DNA from: Lachnospiraceae bacterium
GTDB lineage: Bacteria; Bacillota; Clostridia; Lachnospirales; Lachnospiraceae
Direction of reading: 5' to 3'
NCBI GenBank assembly: GCA_017542245.1
Contig: JAFXXN010000134.1
Span: 61,826 to 125,825 of the forward strand
Length of the DNA stretch: 64,000 nucleotides
Positions within the stretch are counted from its first letter, which is position 1. Every line of letters starts with the position of its first letter. Below, in pieces: positions 8,628 through 18,300 of the stretch. Below the pieces are notes generated by a model, which saw nothing but the letters and a program-made list of their open reading frames with translations, was not told where the DNA came from and did no database searches. A program made the translations under genes and the position numbers.

Positions 8628-9113
8628 ATGAAAAAAGTAGGCATTGTCATGGGAAGTAAAAGCGATCTTCCCAAACTCGAAAAAGCAATTGATATATTAA
8701 AGAGATTTGAAGTTCCTTATGAGATACATGTATTCTCTGCTCACAGGACACCTGCTGAAGCAAGGGATTTTTCGGTAAACGCTCGTAAGAACGGATTCGG
8801 GTGTATTATTGCGGCAGCAGGTATGGCTGCACATTTGGCAGGGGCACTTGCAGCAAATACTACCATACCGGTTATAGGAATACCTATAAATGCCTCTTCT
8901 CTCGGAGGTATGGATGCTCTTCTTTCCACTGTGCAGATGCCTTCCGGCATTCCTGTAGCTACAGTAGGAATTGACGGAGCTTCGAATGCGGCTTTACTTG
9001 CTATAGAAATATTATCCTTGTGCGAAGAGACTCTGGCTAAGAAGCTGGATGATGAGCGTAAGGTAAATGCAGAGAAAGTTTTAAATGCAGATTCAGAAGT
9101 TGCCATGGGTTAA
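8628..9113 (+). CDS. purE: N5-carboxyaminoimidazole ribonucleotide mutase
   Basis: 161 residues, the usual length of class I PurE. Characteristic segments are VGIVMGSKSDLPKL at the start, the HVFSAHRTP active-site stretch, the AAAGMAAHLAG loop, and PVIGIPINASSLGGMDALLSTVQMP. It interconverts N5-CAIR and CAIR in de novo purine synthesis; purK, its usual partner in bacteria, is not in the window. It is the first gene behind the cluster promoter, with an AAAGAGG ribosome binding site. Confidence 0.96.
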   Translation: MKKVGIVMGSKSDLPKLEKAIDILKRFEVPYEIHVFSAHRTPAEARDFSVNARKNGFGCIIAAAGMAAHLAGALAANTTIPVIGIPINASSLGGMDALLSTVQMPSGIPVATVGIDGASNAALLAIEILSLCEETLAKKLDDERKVNAEKVLNADSEVAMG

Positions 9114-9142
9114 TCCCGTGACAACTTTTGGTGTTTTTATAA

Positions 9143-9170
9143 TCAATCAGAGGGACGGTTCTCTGATTGA
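9143..9170 (+). repeat. palindromic repeat with GGGACGGTTCT core, copy 1
   Basis: A perfect 10-bp stem TCAATCAGAG/CTCTGATTGA encloses the loop GGACGGTT. The core motif GGGACGGTTCT recurs at 12666 and 13218 in the same orientation. No U-tract follows. Such cores are common in Clostridia and resemble REP-type elements. Confidence 0.7.
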
Positions 9171-9177
9171 AAAACCA

Positions 9178-9201
9178 CCATCAGAGAATTTTGCCTGATG
9201 G
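9178..9201 (+). repeat. second hairpin in the purE-purM gap
   Basis: The stem CCATCAG/CTGATGG (9178-9184, 9195-9201) lies 8 bp after the preceding palindrome and shares its TCAGAG sequence. It may be part of the same composite repeat. Confidence 0.45.
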
Positions 9202-9333
9202 AATGGAAAAATTTTTAGTGTGCAGTAAAATATAACATAAAAAGAACGATGATGCAGCAGACACGTCACCGATCTCTAAATTTGGTTTTTCTTAAAACCT
9301 AACTTACACCATGCCTGCGGAAAGGGATATACC

Positions 9334-10374
9334 ATGAATAACAGTTTCAGCGAGAGCTACAAAGCTGCCGGAGTTGATATCACTGCCGGTTACAAAGCTG
9401 TGGAGCTAATGAAGAGCAGCATTGCCAGGACTAAGACATCTGAAAGTACCCCGGATATCGGAGGCTTCGGAGGACTTTTTGTTCCGAATTTGGCCGGAAT
9501 GAAGGAACCCGTACTTGTAAGCGGTACAGACGGTGTAGGAACAAAGATTAAGATTGCTTTCCTTATGGACAAGCATGATACTGTAGGTATCGACTGTGTA
9601 GCTATGTGTGTAAACGATATTATCTGCTGCGGTGCACGTCCTATGTTCTTCCTGGATTATATCGCATGCGGAAAGAATTATCCCGAAAAGATAGCAACTA
9701 TTGTTTCGGGTGTTGCTGAAGGCTGTGTTCAGGCGGGCTGCGCATTGATCGGTGGTGAAACCGCTGAGCATCCCGGACTTATGCCTGCAGACGAATATGA
9801 TCTTGCAGGATTCTCTGTTGGTATCGTTGATAAAGAAAAGGTTATTAACACCGATACCCAAAAGGCAGGCGACGTAGTTATCGCACTTCCTTCCACAGGT
9901 GTTCATTCAAACGGTTTTTCATTAGTACGTAAAATATTTAATATAGAACATACAAATCTGACTCTGCCTATAGCAGAGCTTGGCGGCAGGGGACTCGGTG
10001 AGACACTTCTTACACCTACAAAGATATACGTAAAACCTATCCTTGCACTTATCGATCAGGTAAATGTAAAGGGTATTTCCCATATCACAGGCGGCGGCTT
10101 CTATGAGAATATTCCGAGAAGTATCAAAAAGGGACTCGGAGCCCGCATCAAGAAATCAGATGTACGTGTACTTCCTATCTTTGATCTTTTGGCTAAAGAA
10201 GGCAAGGTTGATGAGCATGATATGTTCAATACCTATAACATGGGCGTCGGCATGAGTGTAATCGTAGCTCCTGAAAATGTTGACAAAGCTGTTTCTGTTT
10301 TGAAGGCTAACGATATTGATGCGTACGTTATCGGTGAGCTTGTAGAAGGTATCGATGGTGTAGAACTTATTTAA
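9334..10374 (+). CDS. purM: phosphoribosylformylglycinamidine cyclo-ligase (AIR synthetase)
   Basis: 346 residues, the standard length. The PurM family starts with [19 protein letters not shown], and the ATP/substrate-binding signature includes [32 protein letters not shown] and [11 protein letters not shown]. It closes FGAM to AIR using ATP in the cytosol. It lies 220 bp after purE with two hairpins between them and precedes purN by 38 bp. Confidence 0.97.
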   Translation: MNNSFSESYKAAGVDITAGYKAVELMKSSIARTKTSESTPDIGGFGGLFVPNLAGMKEPVLVSGTDGVGTKIKIAFLMDKHDTVGIDCVAMCVNDIICCGARPMFFLDYIACGKNYPEKIATIVSGVAEGCVQAGCALIGGETAEHPGLMPADEYDLAGFSVGIVDKEKVINTDTQKAGDVVIALPSTGVHSNGFSLVRKIFNIEHTNLTLPIAELGGRGLGETLLTPTKIYVKPILALIDQVNVKGISHITGGGFYENIPRSIKKGLGARIKKSDVRVLPIFDLLAKEGKVDEHDMFNTYNMGVGMSVIVAPENVDKAVSVLKANDIDAYVIGELVEGIDGVELI

Positions 10375-10412
10375 AATCGAGCAGTATAAAATATATAACG
10401 AGAGGATTAATT

Positions 10413-11099
10413 ATGTCAAAAACCAAGATTGCTGTCCTCGTATCAGGAGGCGGCACCAACCTGCAGGCTTTGATAGATGCTGAGAAGGCAGGCAAGATCC
10501 CTCATGGTGAATTTGTTCTTGTCGTGGCCAGTAAACCAGGTGTATTTGCTTTAGAACGTGCTGCTAAGGCGGGTATTCCTTCAGCAGTTATTGAAAGAAA
10601 GGCGTATCCTGACAAGAAATCTTTTGAAACAGCTCTTAAAAAGAAGCTTGACAGTTATGGAATAGAGATGATAATACTTGCGGGATTTATGCTTGTACTT
10701 TCGGCAGATTTTGTAGGACAGTATTCCAATAGGATAATAAATGTTCATCCCGCTCTTATTCCGTCATTTTGCGGTGACGGGTTCTACGGACTTCATGTTC
10801 ATGAGGCTGTTTTAGATTATGGAGTGAAGGTTACCGGCGCTACGGTTCATTATGTAAATGAGGTTACCGATGGTGGTAAGATTATCTTACAGAAAGCAGT
10901 AGACGTACTTGATGGAGATACTCCCGAAATATTACAAAAAAGGGTTATGGAGCAGGCAGAGTGGATTATTTTACCACAGGCAGCTGAGATAGTGGCACAA
11001 AAAATCAGTACTGCGAAACAACAGAAACCGAATGATGATGACTTTGGATCTGACATGTCAGATAAAATTTCGTTAAAGACTATTTTTGAGAAAAAATGA
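10413..11099 (+). CDS. purN: phosphoribosylglycinamide formyltransferase
   Basis: 228 residues, slightly longer than the usual 190-210 because of a charged C-terminal extension from about residue 200. The N-terminal VLVSGGGTNLQALIDA is the GAR-binding loop. The formyl-transfer site is in NVHPALIPSF (conserved N-x-H), followed by HYVNEVTDGGKIILQ with the conserved Asp. It transfers a formyl group from 10-formyl-THF to GAR. The cluster order purM-purN is common in bacteria. Confidence 0.95.
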   Translation: MSKTKIAVLVSGGGTNLQALIDAEKAGKIPHGEFVLVVASKPGVFALERAAKAGIPSAVIERKAYPDKKSFETALKKKLDSYGIEMIILAGFMLVLSADFVGQYSNRIINVHPALIPSFCGDGFYGLHVHEAVLDYGVKVTGATVHYVNEVTDGGKIILQKAVDVLDGDTPEILQKRVMEQAEWIILPQAAEIVAQKISTAKQQKPNDDDFGSDMSDKISLKTIFEKK

Positions 11100-11145
11100 T
11101 AAATAAAGTATACTGATATAACAAAATTGAAGGTGCTGAGCACAC

Positions 11146-11195
11146 CGTTTTGTTACCGGGGAAACGCTTTAAGGAGTTTTCGAGGTGACATTGAC
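11146..11195 (+). repeat. dispersed short repeat, copy 2
   Basis: This 50-bp block from CGTTTTGTTACC to GAGGTGACATTGAC matches 3457-3505. It is preceded by a small hairpin (GGTGCTGAGCACACC). As in copy 1, it lies between a stop codon (purN) and the next ribosome binding site (purB). Confidence 0.65.
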
Positions 11196-11223
11196 AAATG
11201 AATGAATTAAAAAGGAGAATATC

Positions 11224-12660
11224 ATGTCAGAGGATAGAACAAAATACATATCCCCACTTTCAACACGTTATGCAAGCGATGATATGCAATATATATTTAG
11301 TGAGGAATTTAAATTCCGTACTTGGAGAAAACTCTGGATTTCCCTCGCAAAATCAGAAAAGAAATTAGGACTTAATATTACTGATGAGCAGGTAGCTGAA
11401 CTTGAAGCACACGCTACAGACATTAATTTTGATGTGGCTAAGGAAAGGGAAAAGATAGTCCGTCATGATGTTATGTCCCATGTTTACGCATACGGACAGC
11501 AGTGCCCGAAAGCAGAGCCCATTATCCATCTGGGTGCTACATCCTGCTATGTTACAGACAATACCGATGTTATTGTGCTTAGGGAAGCTTCAAAGCTGGT
11601 CCTTAAGAAAGCAGGTCAGGTTATAAAGAACCTGGCTGAGTTTGCAGAAAAGTATAAGGCGCTTCCCTGCTTGGCATATACTCATCTTCAGCCCGCACAG
11701 TTAACTACAGTAGGAAAGCGTGCTACTCTTTGGCTGAATGAACTTCTTATGGATGTGGAAAACCTTGAATTTCAAATGAGCCGTCTTAAGCTTTTAGGTT
11801 CAAAGGGGACCACCGGCACCCAAGCGAGCTTTATGGAGCTTTTTGAAAATGATGAGGCGAAAGTAAAGGAGCTTGAAGCTCTTATTGCAGCAGACCTTGG
11901 ATTTGATGCATGTATGCCTGTTTCGGGTCAGACTTATTCCAGAAAGCTGGATTCTTTCTTCTTAAATGTTCTTTCAGGTTTTGCTCAGAGTGCATATAAG
12001 TTTACTCAGGATCTTAGAATTCTTCAGTCCTTTGAGGAGATGGAGGAGCCTTTTGAGAAAAACCAGATAGGTTCATCAGCTATGCCTTACAAGAGAAATC
12101 CTATGAGAAGCGAGAGAATAGATGCTCTGGCAAGATATGTGATCATTGATTCTCTTAATCCTGCCATGACTTCAGCTACCCAGATGTTTGAAAGGACTCT
12201 GGATGATTCAGCTAATAAGAGGATCAGTGTGGCTGAGGCATTCCTTGCGGTTGACGCAATTTTAAATATTTATATAAATATTTCCTCAGGACTTGTTGTT
12301 TATGATAAGGTTATCACTCGCAGAGTTATGGAGAAGCTGCCTTACATGGCTACCGAAAATATCATGATGGAATCTGTTAAACGTGGCGGAGACCGTCAGG
12401 AGCTCCATGAGAGACTCCGTGTTCATTCTCATGCGGCAGCAGCAGGCGTCAAGCTTGAAGGTAAGCCCTGTGATCTGATCGACCGTATCGCAGCTGACCC
12501 GGCTTTTAAGCTTTCAGATGATGAGCTTCGTGCAAACCTTGACCCCGCAAAGTATACAGGACGTTCTGTTTCACAGGTTGAGGAGTTCTTGAGAGATTTC
12601 GTCCAGCCGGTTCTTGACAGGATTTATGAAGCACCCGTTGAGAGCGTGCTGAATGTGTGA
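11224..12660 (+). CDS. purB: adenylosuccinate lyase
   Basis: 478 residues. The fumarase/aspartase superfamily signature is GSSAMPYKRNPMRSE, and HLGATSCYVTDN and TYSRKLDSF fit the PurB active site. It cleaves SAICAR to AICAR and adenylosuccinate to AMP, releasing fumarate. The ribosome binding site AAAAGGAG precedes the ATG. Its stop codon overlaps the next GGGACGGTTCT palindrome. Confidence 0.96.
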   Translation: MSEDRTKYISPLSTRYASDDMQYIFSEEFKFRTWRKLWISLAKSEKKLGLNITDEQVAELEAHATDINFDVAKEREKIVRHDVMSHVYAYGQQCPKAEPIIHLGATSCYVTDNTDVIVLREASKLVLKKAGQVIKNLAEFAEKYKALPCLAYTHLQPAQLTTVGKRATLWLNELLMDVENLEFQMSRLKLLGSKGTTGTQASFMELFENDEAKVKELEALIAADLGFDACMPVSGQTYSRKLDSFFLNVLSGFAQSAYKFTQDLRILQSFEEMEEPFEKNQIGSSAMPYKRNPMRSERIDALARYVIIDSLNPAMTSATQMFERTLDDSANKRISVAEAFLAVDAILNIYINISSGLVVYDKVITRRVMEKLPYMATENIMMESVKRGGDRQELHERLRVHSHAAAAGVKLEGKPCDLIDRIAADPAFKLSDDELRANLDPAKYTGRSVSQVEEFLRDFVQPVLDRIYEAPVESVLNV

Positions 12661-12684
12661 CAATGGGGACGGTTCTTTGATTGT
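12656..12684 (+). repeat. palindromic repeat with GGGACGGTTCT core, copy 2
   Basis: Arms ACAAT (12660-12664) and ATTGT (12680-12684) flank the core GGGGACGGTTCTTTG. The element overlaps the purB stop codon and lies directly before the Nudix gene. Confidence 0.6.
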
Positions 12685-12702
12685 AAAATTAAGGAGTATT
12701 TT

Positions 12703-13200
12703 ATGGAGTATTGGGATTTATATGATTCGGATAGAAAGCCTCTCGGTCGGACTCATCTTAGGGGAGATAAGTTCGAGGACGGAGAGTATTATGTTTGCTG
12801 TGAGATCTGGGTTATTAATTCGGAAGGTAAGTTTTTGACAACAAAGAGACATCCCGATTTAAAAGCCGGCAATCAATGGGAATTCATTGGTGGGGGAACG
12901 CACGCCGGAGAAGGAACCGTAACATCAGCTGTCCGTGAGCTATTTGAAGAAGCAGGCATATCAGCAAATGAAGATGATCTGAAATTAATGACAACATATG
13001 CACATAAGAACTATTTCCAAGATATCTATATTTTAAGAAGAGACATTGATATAAAGGATATAGTTCTTCAGCCTGAAGAAACAGTGGATGTTAAATGGGC
13101 TTCCGATGATGAAATTCAGCAGATGATAGCTAATGGAGAATTTGTTTATTCTGTTGGCAAACGATATGAACTCTTCAAAGAGTTGGCTTTGCAAACGTAA
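12703..13200 (+). CDS. Nudix hydrolase
   Basis: 165 residues with a full Nudix box at 64-86: Gly64, Glu70, then RELFEEAGI at 78-86, meeting the G-x5-E-x7-REUxEExGU pattern. The N-terminal part (LYDSDRKPLGRTHLRGD) is as in the IDI-like Nudix subgroup. Such enzymes hydrolyse nucleoside diphosphates linked to another group; the substrate here cannot be told. The ribosome binding site is AAGGAG. The gene interrupts the purine cluster and is bracketed by two GGGACGGTTCT palindromes (12656 and 13207), so it may be a later insertion. Confidence 0.9.
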   Translation: MEYWDLYDSDRKPLGRTHLRGDKFEDGEYYVCCEIWVINSEGKFLTTKRHPDLKAGNQWEFIGGGTHAGEGTVTSAVRELFEEAGISANEDDLKLMTTYAHKNYFQDIYILRRDIDIKDIVLQPEETVDVKWASDDEIQQMIANGEFVYSVGKRYELFKELALQT

Positions 13201-13206
13201 TTATTG

Positions 13207-13237
13207 TGTGACATTAGGGACGGTTCTCTTTGTCACA
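13207..13237 (+). repeat. palindromic repeat with GGGACGGTTCT core, copy 3
   Basis: Arms TGTGACA (13207-13213) and TGTCACA (13231-13237) enclose TTAGGGACGGTTCTCTT. It lies 6 bp after the Nudix stop codon, in the same orientation as copies 1 and 2. Confidence 0.7.
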
Positions 13238-13281
13238 TGTAGAAAAATTTGGTAAATACAAACAAAAATAGACTAGACAGG

Positions 13282-13308
13282 GGTGACAATGGCACCCCCA
13301 TTGTCACC
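13282..13308 (+). repeat. perfect 11-bp hairpin
   Basis: GGTGACAATGG (13282-13292) pairs with CCATTGTCACC (13298-13308) around a 5-nt loop. It shares the TGACA arm with the neighbouring repeats. No U-tract follows, and a coding start lies 16 bp downstream. Confidence 0.6.
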
Positions 13309-13323
13309 AGAAAGGAAATAAAT

Positions 13324-13584
13324 ATGGCAGAAGAAATTGAATTCCGTTATGATACTCAGCTTCTCATTGAAGGGCACGATCTTGATGAGGATGTTATTTC
13401 AGATTATATCACCGCAAATCTTGTAGGTGACTGTTTACTCGCAGTAGGAGATGAAGATCTTATAAAGGTACATTTTCATACAAACGAGCCTTGGAAGCTC
13501 CTTGAGTACTGTGCTTCTATAGGCGAGATTTATGACATAGTGGTTGAAGATATGATTCGTCAATCCAAGGGATTACATGGTTGA
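13324..13584 (+). CDS. mini-protein resembling the C-terminal domain of FakA/YloV (DAK2 family)
   Basis: 86 residues from the ATG at 13324, which follows AAAGGA; an in-frame TTG at 13249 would place the 13282 hairpin inside the gene. The segment VGDCLLAVGDEDLIKVHFHTNEPWKLLEYCASIGEIYDIVVEDM resembles the end of the fatty-acid kinase FakA (VVGDDDLVKVHVHTNDPG motif). The DhaL-type ATP-binding domain is absent, so it cannot be a kinase alone. It lies between purB and purD. It could be a gene fragment, but the intact frame, proper ribosome binding site and stop suggest a functional stand-alone domain. The family link is from memory of the motif. Confidence 0.6.
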   Translation: MAEEIEFRYDTQLLIEGHDLDEDVISDYITANLVGDCLLAVGDEDLIKVHFHTNEPWKLLEYCASIGEIYDIVVEDMIRQSKGLHG

Positions 13585-13711
13585 AATAAATTACCAAAAC
13601 TTAGAAAAGAAACGATTTAACAGAAAAATGTGGGATTTAAGCCTAAAATTTTGTAATACCAATTCATAATAAAGAGCATCTATAATTTTATTACAAACAA
13701 GGAGAACGACC

Positions 13712-15046
13712 ATGAGTAATCAGACCGTAGCCGTTATCGGCTCAGGCGGCAGAGAGCACGCCATTATTAAAGCTATCAAGAAAAGTCCTTTAGTTTCCAA
13801 AATCTACTGTCTTCCTGGAAACGGCGGAATAGCAGCAGATGCCGAGTGTGTGAACATAGGTGTTATGGAGACTCAGAAAATAGTAGACTTCTGTAAGGAT
13901 AAGGCTATCGATTTTGTAGTCGTGGCACCTGACGATCCGCTGGCAGCAGGTACGGTAGATGCTTTAAATGAAGCAGGATTTAAATGCTTCGGTCCTAAGA
14001 AGAATGCCGCTATAATTGAGAGCAGTAAGAGTTTTTCAAAGGATCTTATGAAGAAGTATAACATTCCTACTGCTGCCTATGAGGTATTTACAGAATCTGC
14101 AAAAGCTATTGATTATCTTAAGACCCGGGAAATGCCCATAGTCATTAAGGCTGACGGATTGGCACTCGGAAAAGGCGTTATTATCGCGCAGACTCTGGAT
14201 GAGGCTATTGAAGTGGTAAAAGAGATGATGGATGGCGGTAAGTTTGGTGCCAGCGGTACTAAGGTTGTCATTGAGGAATTTATGACCGGTCCTGAGGTTT
14301 CAGTACTTTCTTTCACCGACGGAAATGTGGTAATTCCCATGATTTCGTCCATGGATCATAAGCGTGCACATGATAATGACGAAGGTTTAAATACAGGAGG
14401 TATGGGAACAGTAGCTCCCAATCCTTACTATACAGAAGAAGTAGCTAAGGAGTGTATGGAGAAGATTTTCATTCCTACCATAAAGGCCATGAATGCGGAA
14501 GGACGGACCTTTAAGGGATGTCTCTACTTCGGACTTATGATAACTCCTAAGGGACCGAAGGTTGTTGAATATAATTGCCGCTTCGGTGATCCCGAGACAC
14601 AGGTTGTGCTTCCTCTCCTTGAGTCAGATCTCTTTAAGATAATGGTTGCTACAGCAGACGGGACATTAGCCGATACTGAGGTTAAGTTCTCTGATAAGTC
14701 AGCATGCTGTGTAATTTACGCAACCAAGGGTTATCCCGAGAAATATGAGAAGGGTCTGCCTATGGAGCTTCCGGAGACGGATGAATTTATTAAGAAGTAT
14801 AATGAAGATGCAAAAGCAACCGGCATTTCTCCTATATCGGATGCACTCATTTATGTAGCAGGAGCAAAGAAAGCAGAGGATGGATCATTACTTTCAAACG
14901 GCGGTCGTGTGCTTGGTGTAACAACAGTAGCTGATACCTTAAAAGAAGCTATCGCTGCGTCCTATGCACTTACAAAGGAAGTTAAATTTGACGGAGGCTT
15001 CTATCGTAACGATATCGGAGCCAGAGCTCTTAAAGCACTGTCATAA
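13712..15046 (+). CDS. purD: phosphoribosylamine-glycine ligase (GAR synthetase)
   Basis: 444 residues, slightly over the usual 420-430. The N-terminal VAVIGSGGREHAI and PGNGGIA, and the ATP-grasp core with VIKADGLALGKGV, MDHKRAHDNDEGLNTGGMG and YNCRFGDPETQ, are diagnostic. It joins glycine to phosphoribosylamine with ATP. The start has a good AAGGAGA site. The following small membrane gene begins 19 bp after the stop. Confidence 0.97.
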   Translation: MSNQTVAVIGSGGREHAIIKAIKKSPLVSKIYCLPGNGGIAADAECVNIGVMETQKIVDFCKDKAIDFVVVAPDDPLAAGTVDALNEAGFKCFGPKKNAAIIESSKSFSKDLMKKYNIPTAAYEVFTESAKAIDYLKTREMPIVIKADGLALGKGVIIAQTLDEAIEVVKEMMDGGKFGASGTKVVIEEFMTGPEVSVLSFTDGNVVIPMISSMDHKRAHDNDEGLNTGGMGTVAPNPYYTEEVAKECMEKIFIPTIKAMNAEGRTFKGCLYFGLMITPKGPKVVEYNCRFGDPETQVVLPLLESDLFKIMVATADGTLADTEVKFSDKSACCVIYATKGYPEKYEKGLPMELPETDEFIKKYNEDAKATGISPISDALIYVAGAKKAEDGSLLSNGGRVLGVTTVADTLKEAIAASYALTKEVKFDGGFYRNDIGARALKALS

Positions 15047-15064
15047 ATATATTGAGGAAACTAA

Positions 15065-15280
15065 ATGAAAGATATAATTAAAAAAATTAAAAGCTTTTTC
15101 TATGATTTATTGGTATTATTTCTTTTGCTGTTAAAACATAATCCTATAGTATTATTGATTCCATTGGTTCCAATAATTATAATAATCATAGTTGTTGTAA
15201 AACATAAAAAGGCTAAAAAACGTGCTAAAAAAGCTATGCAGGAAGATAAAGGATCAGATAATTTAACTTGTCAAGGGTAG
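15065..15280 (+). CDS. small membrane protein between purD and purL
   Basis: 71 residues, not recognised. There is one long hydrophobic stretch (about residues 15-46, ending in a run of Ile/Val) and a strongly basic tail KHKKAKKRAKKAMQ, suggesting a membrane helix or hairpin with a positive cytoplasmic end. A GAGGAA ribosome binding site precedes the ATG. It sits in the purine cluster without any obvious metabolic link. Confidence 0.5.
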   Translation: MKDIIKKIKSFFYDLLVLFLLLLKHNPIVLLIPLVPIIIIIIVVVKHKKAKKRAKKAMQEDKGSDNLTCQG

Positions 15281-15340
15281 TCGCCGGTGTTATACTAAAG
15301 GCAATGTTTTTTGAGTTTAATATATTTTAAGGAGCATACC

Positions 15341-18300
15341 ATGGTTTACAGAGTTTATGTAGAAAAGAAAACAGGACTTGACCTTGAAGCTAAGTCTTTA
15401 AAGTCAGACATAAAGTCCCTGCTTCAGATCAAGGGCGTAGATAAAGTACGCTTATTTAACCGTTATGACGCAGAAGGTCTTTCAGAAGAGCTTTTTAACA
15501 AAAGCTTAAGGACTGTATTTGCAGAGCCCCAGCTTGATGACATCTTCACAGAAGAAGAATTTGCCGGAATAAAGCAAAGCGCTGACAGGATATTCGCAGT
15601 AGAATACCTTCCGGGACAGTTTGACCAGCGTGCAGATTCTGCGGCACAGTGTATCCAGATTATTTCACAGGCTGAGCGTCCTGCGGTTCATTCTGCAAGA
15701 GTATATGTGATAGAGGGCAGCATTTCTGATGATGAGTTTGCAGCTATCAAGCATCACGTGATCAACCCTGTAGAAGCAAGAGAAGCTAAGCTTGATACAT
15801 TTGATACTTTAAAGGTTGTATACGAGTGCCCTACCACTGTTGAGACCATGGAAGGCTTTATAGACCTTGATAAAGATGGATTGACAAATTTGGTAAGCAA
15901 GCTTGGTCTTGCTATGGATATCGACGATATCACTTTCTGTCAGGATTACTTCAAGAAAGAAAAGAGGAATCCTACCATCACTGAGATTAGGATGATAGAT
16001 ACCTACTGGTCTGACCACTGCCGTCATACCACTTTCCTTACCACTATTGATAACGTATCTTTCGAAGATAAAGAACTGCAGGATGCTTATAACAATTACA
16101 TCGCACTCCGTAAGGAGCTCGGACGCACCAAGCCCATCAACCTTATGGATATAGCTACGATCGGTGCAAGATACCTGAAAGCAAAGGGCAAATTACCTAA
16201 ACTTGATGAATCAGAAGAAATCAATGCATGTACTGTAAAGATCGACGTTGATGTTGACGGCGAGACAGAAAAATGGCTCCTTTTATTTAAAAACGAAACA
16301 CATAACCATCCTACAGAGATAGAGCCCTTCGGTGGTGCAGCTACATGTATCGGCGGGGCTATCCGTGATCCTCTTTCGGGACGTTCATATGTATACGGCG
16401 CTATGCGTGTGACAGGTGCTTCTAACCCTTTACGTCCCATCAGTGAGACCCTTTCAGGAAAGCTTCCTCAGAGAAAGCTTACATATACTGCGGCAGCAGG
16501 ATACAGCTCATACGGTAACCAGATAGGACTTGCCACAGGTATCGTAGATGAACTCTACCATGACGGATATCAGGCAAAGCGTATGGAGATAGGTGCCGTT
16601 ATCGCAGCTGCTCCCGAGAGATGCGTTAGACGTGAATGTCCTGAGCCCGGCGATATCGTGATACTGCTCGGCGGTCGTACAGGCCGTGATGGCTGTGGCG
16701 GAGCTACCGGATCATCCAAGAAGCATACCTTAGAGTCACTCACCACCTGTGGTGCAGAGGTTCAGAAGGGTAATGCACCTGAGGAAAGAAAGCTTCAGAG
16801 ACTTTTCAGAAACGAAACGGCTTCCAGACTTATTAAACGTTGTAACGACTTTGGTGCCGGCGGAGTATCTGTAGCTATAGGTGAACTTGCAGACGGTCTT
16901 GATATTGATCTTAATGCAGTTCCTAAGAAATACGACGGTCTTGACGGAACAGAACTTGCTATTTCCGAGTCCCAGGAGCGTATGGCAGTAGTAGTTGCTG
17001 CTGAAGATAAAGAAAAGTTCATGGCTCTGTGTGCAGCAGAAAATCTTGAAGCTACACATGTTGCTACCGTTACCGAGGAAAAGCGTCTGCGTATGCACTG
17101 GAACGGTGCTACCATCGTTGATATCTCCCGTGAATTCCTTAATTCAAACGGAGCTGAAAAGCATATAAATATAGAAACAGCTGCAAAGGCAGATTTTGAT
17201 AAGACCTATCCTCTTTATACAAAGGAAAGCCTTACAAATCCTGCTATTAAGTCTGTTGATTTAACAGCAGATCCCGGCAAGCTTAGCTTTACAGAAAAGT
17301 ATAATACTCTTGCCGGAGACCTTAATGTCTGCTCAAAGCAGGGTCTTTCAGAGCGTTTTGACTCTACCATCGGTGCAGGTACAGTACTTATGCCTTTCGG
17401 TGGAAAGAACCAGATAACACCTATTCAGGCTATGGTTCAAAAGATTTCAGTTGAAAAGAAGCATACCAATACCTGCTCACTTATGTCATGGGGTTACAAT
17501 CCTTTTATAACCGAGAAGTCACCTTACCATGGTTCATATTTAGCAGTTACGGAGTCGATCGCAAAGCTTATCGCTACCGGTGCTGAGTATAAGGATATTT
17601 ACCTTACTTTCCAGGAGTTCTTTGAAAAGCCCATGAAGGAAAGCAAACGCTGGGGTAAGCCTTTAAGCGCATTACTTGGTGCATTAAAAGCTCAGCTTGA
17701 TTACGAGGCAGCAGCTATCGGCGGAAAGGACTCCATGAGCGGATCCTTCGAAAAGCTTGATGTTCCTCCGACACTTGTAAGCTTTGCAGTAACTACGACA
17801 AAGATTGGAAATATCATTTCACCTGAGTTTAAGGTTCCTTTAAACAATGTTTACCTCCTTGAGCCGGAAAGAGATGAAAACGGAATCCCTACACCCGATT
17901 CCATGAAAAAGAATTTCGAGATTATCCGTAAGTGTAACCAGATGGCCGGCATCAAGGCTATGTATACTCCCGGTATCGGCGGTATCGCAGAAGCTGTTAT
18001 GAAGATGTGCTTCGGTAATAGCATTGGATTCAGATTCGCTGATTCTATAACTGAGGAAGAAATCTTCTCTTACAGCTATGGTTCATTTATTATAGAATTA
18101 AGTGACGGTATCGAGAGAAAGAACCTTGTATCAGAACTTACAGAGAATGCAAGGATTTTAGGCCGTACAGAAGAAGAGGCTACTATCTTCTTTGGTAACG
18201 AAAAGATTGCTCTTGACGATCTGCTGAAAGTATATAATGGTAAATTAGAGCCCGTATTCCCTATGGAGACTGCTTCTGTAGAGAAGAAGACTTATGAGAA

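Noticed and set aside
13249-13323. Upstream TTG start extending the FakA-like mini-protein
   Set aside because: It would place an 11-bp perfect hairpin within the coding region and has no ribosome binding site; the ATG at 13324 has AAAGGA.
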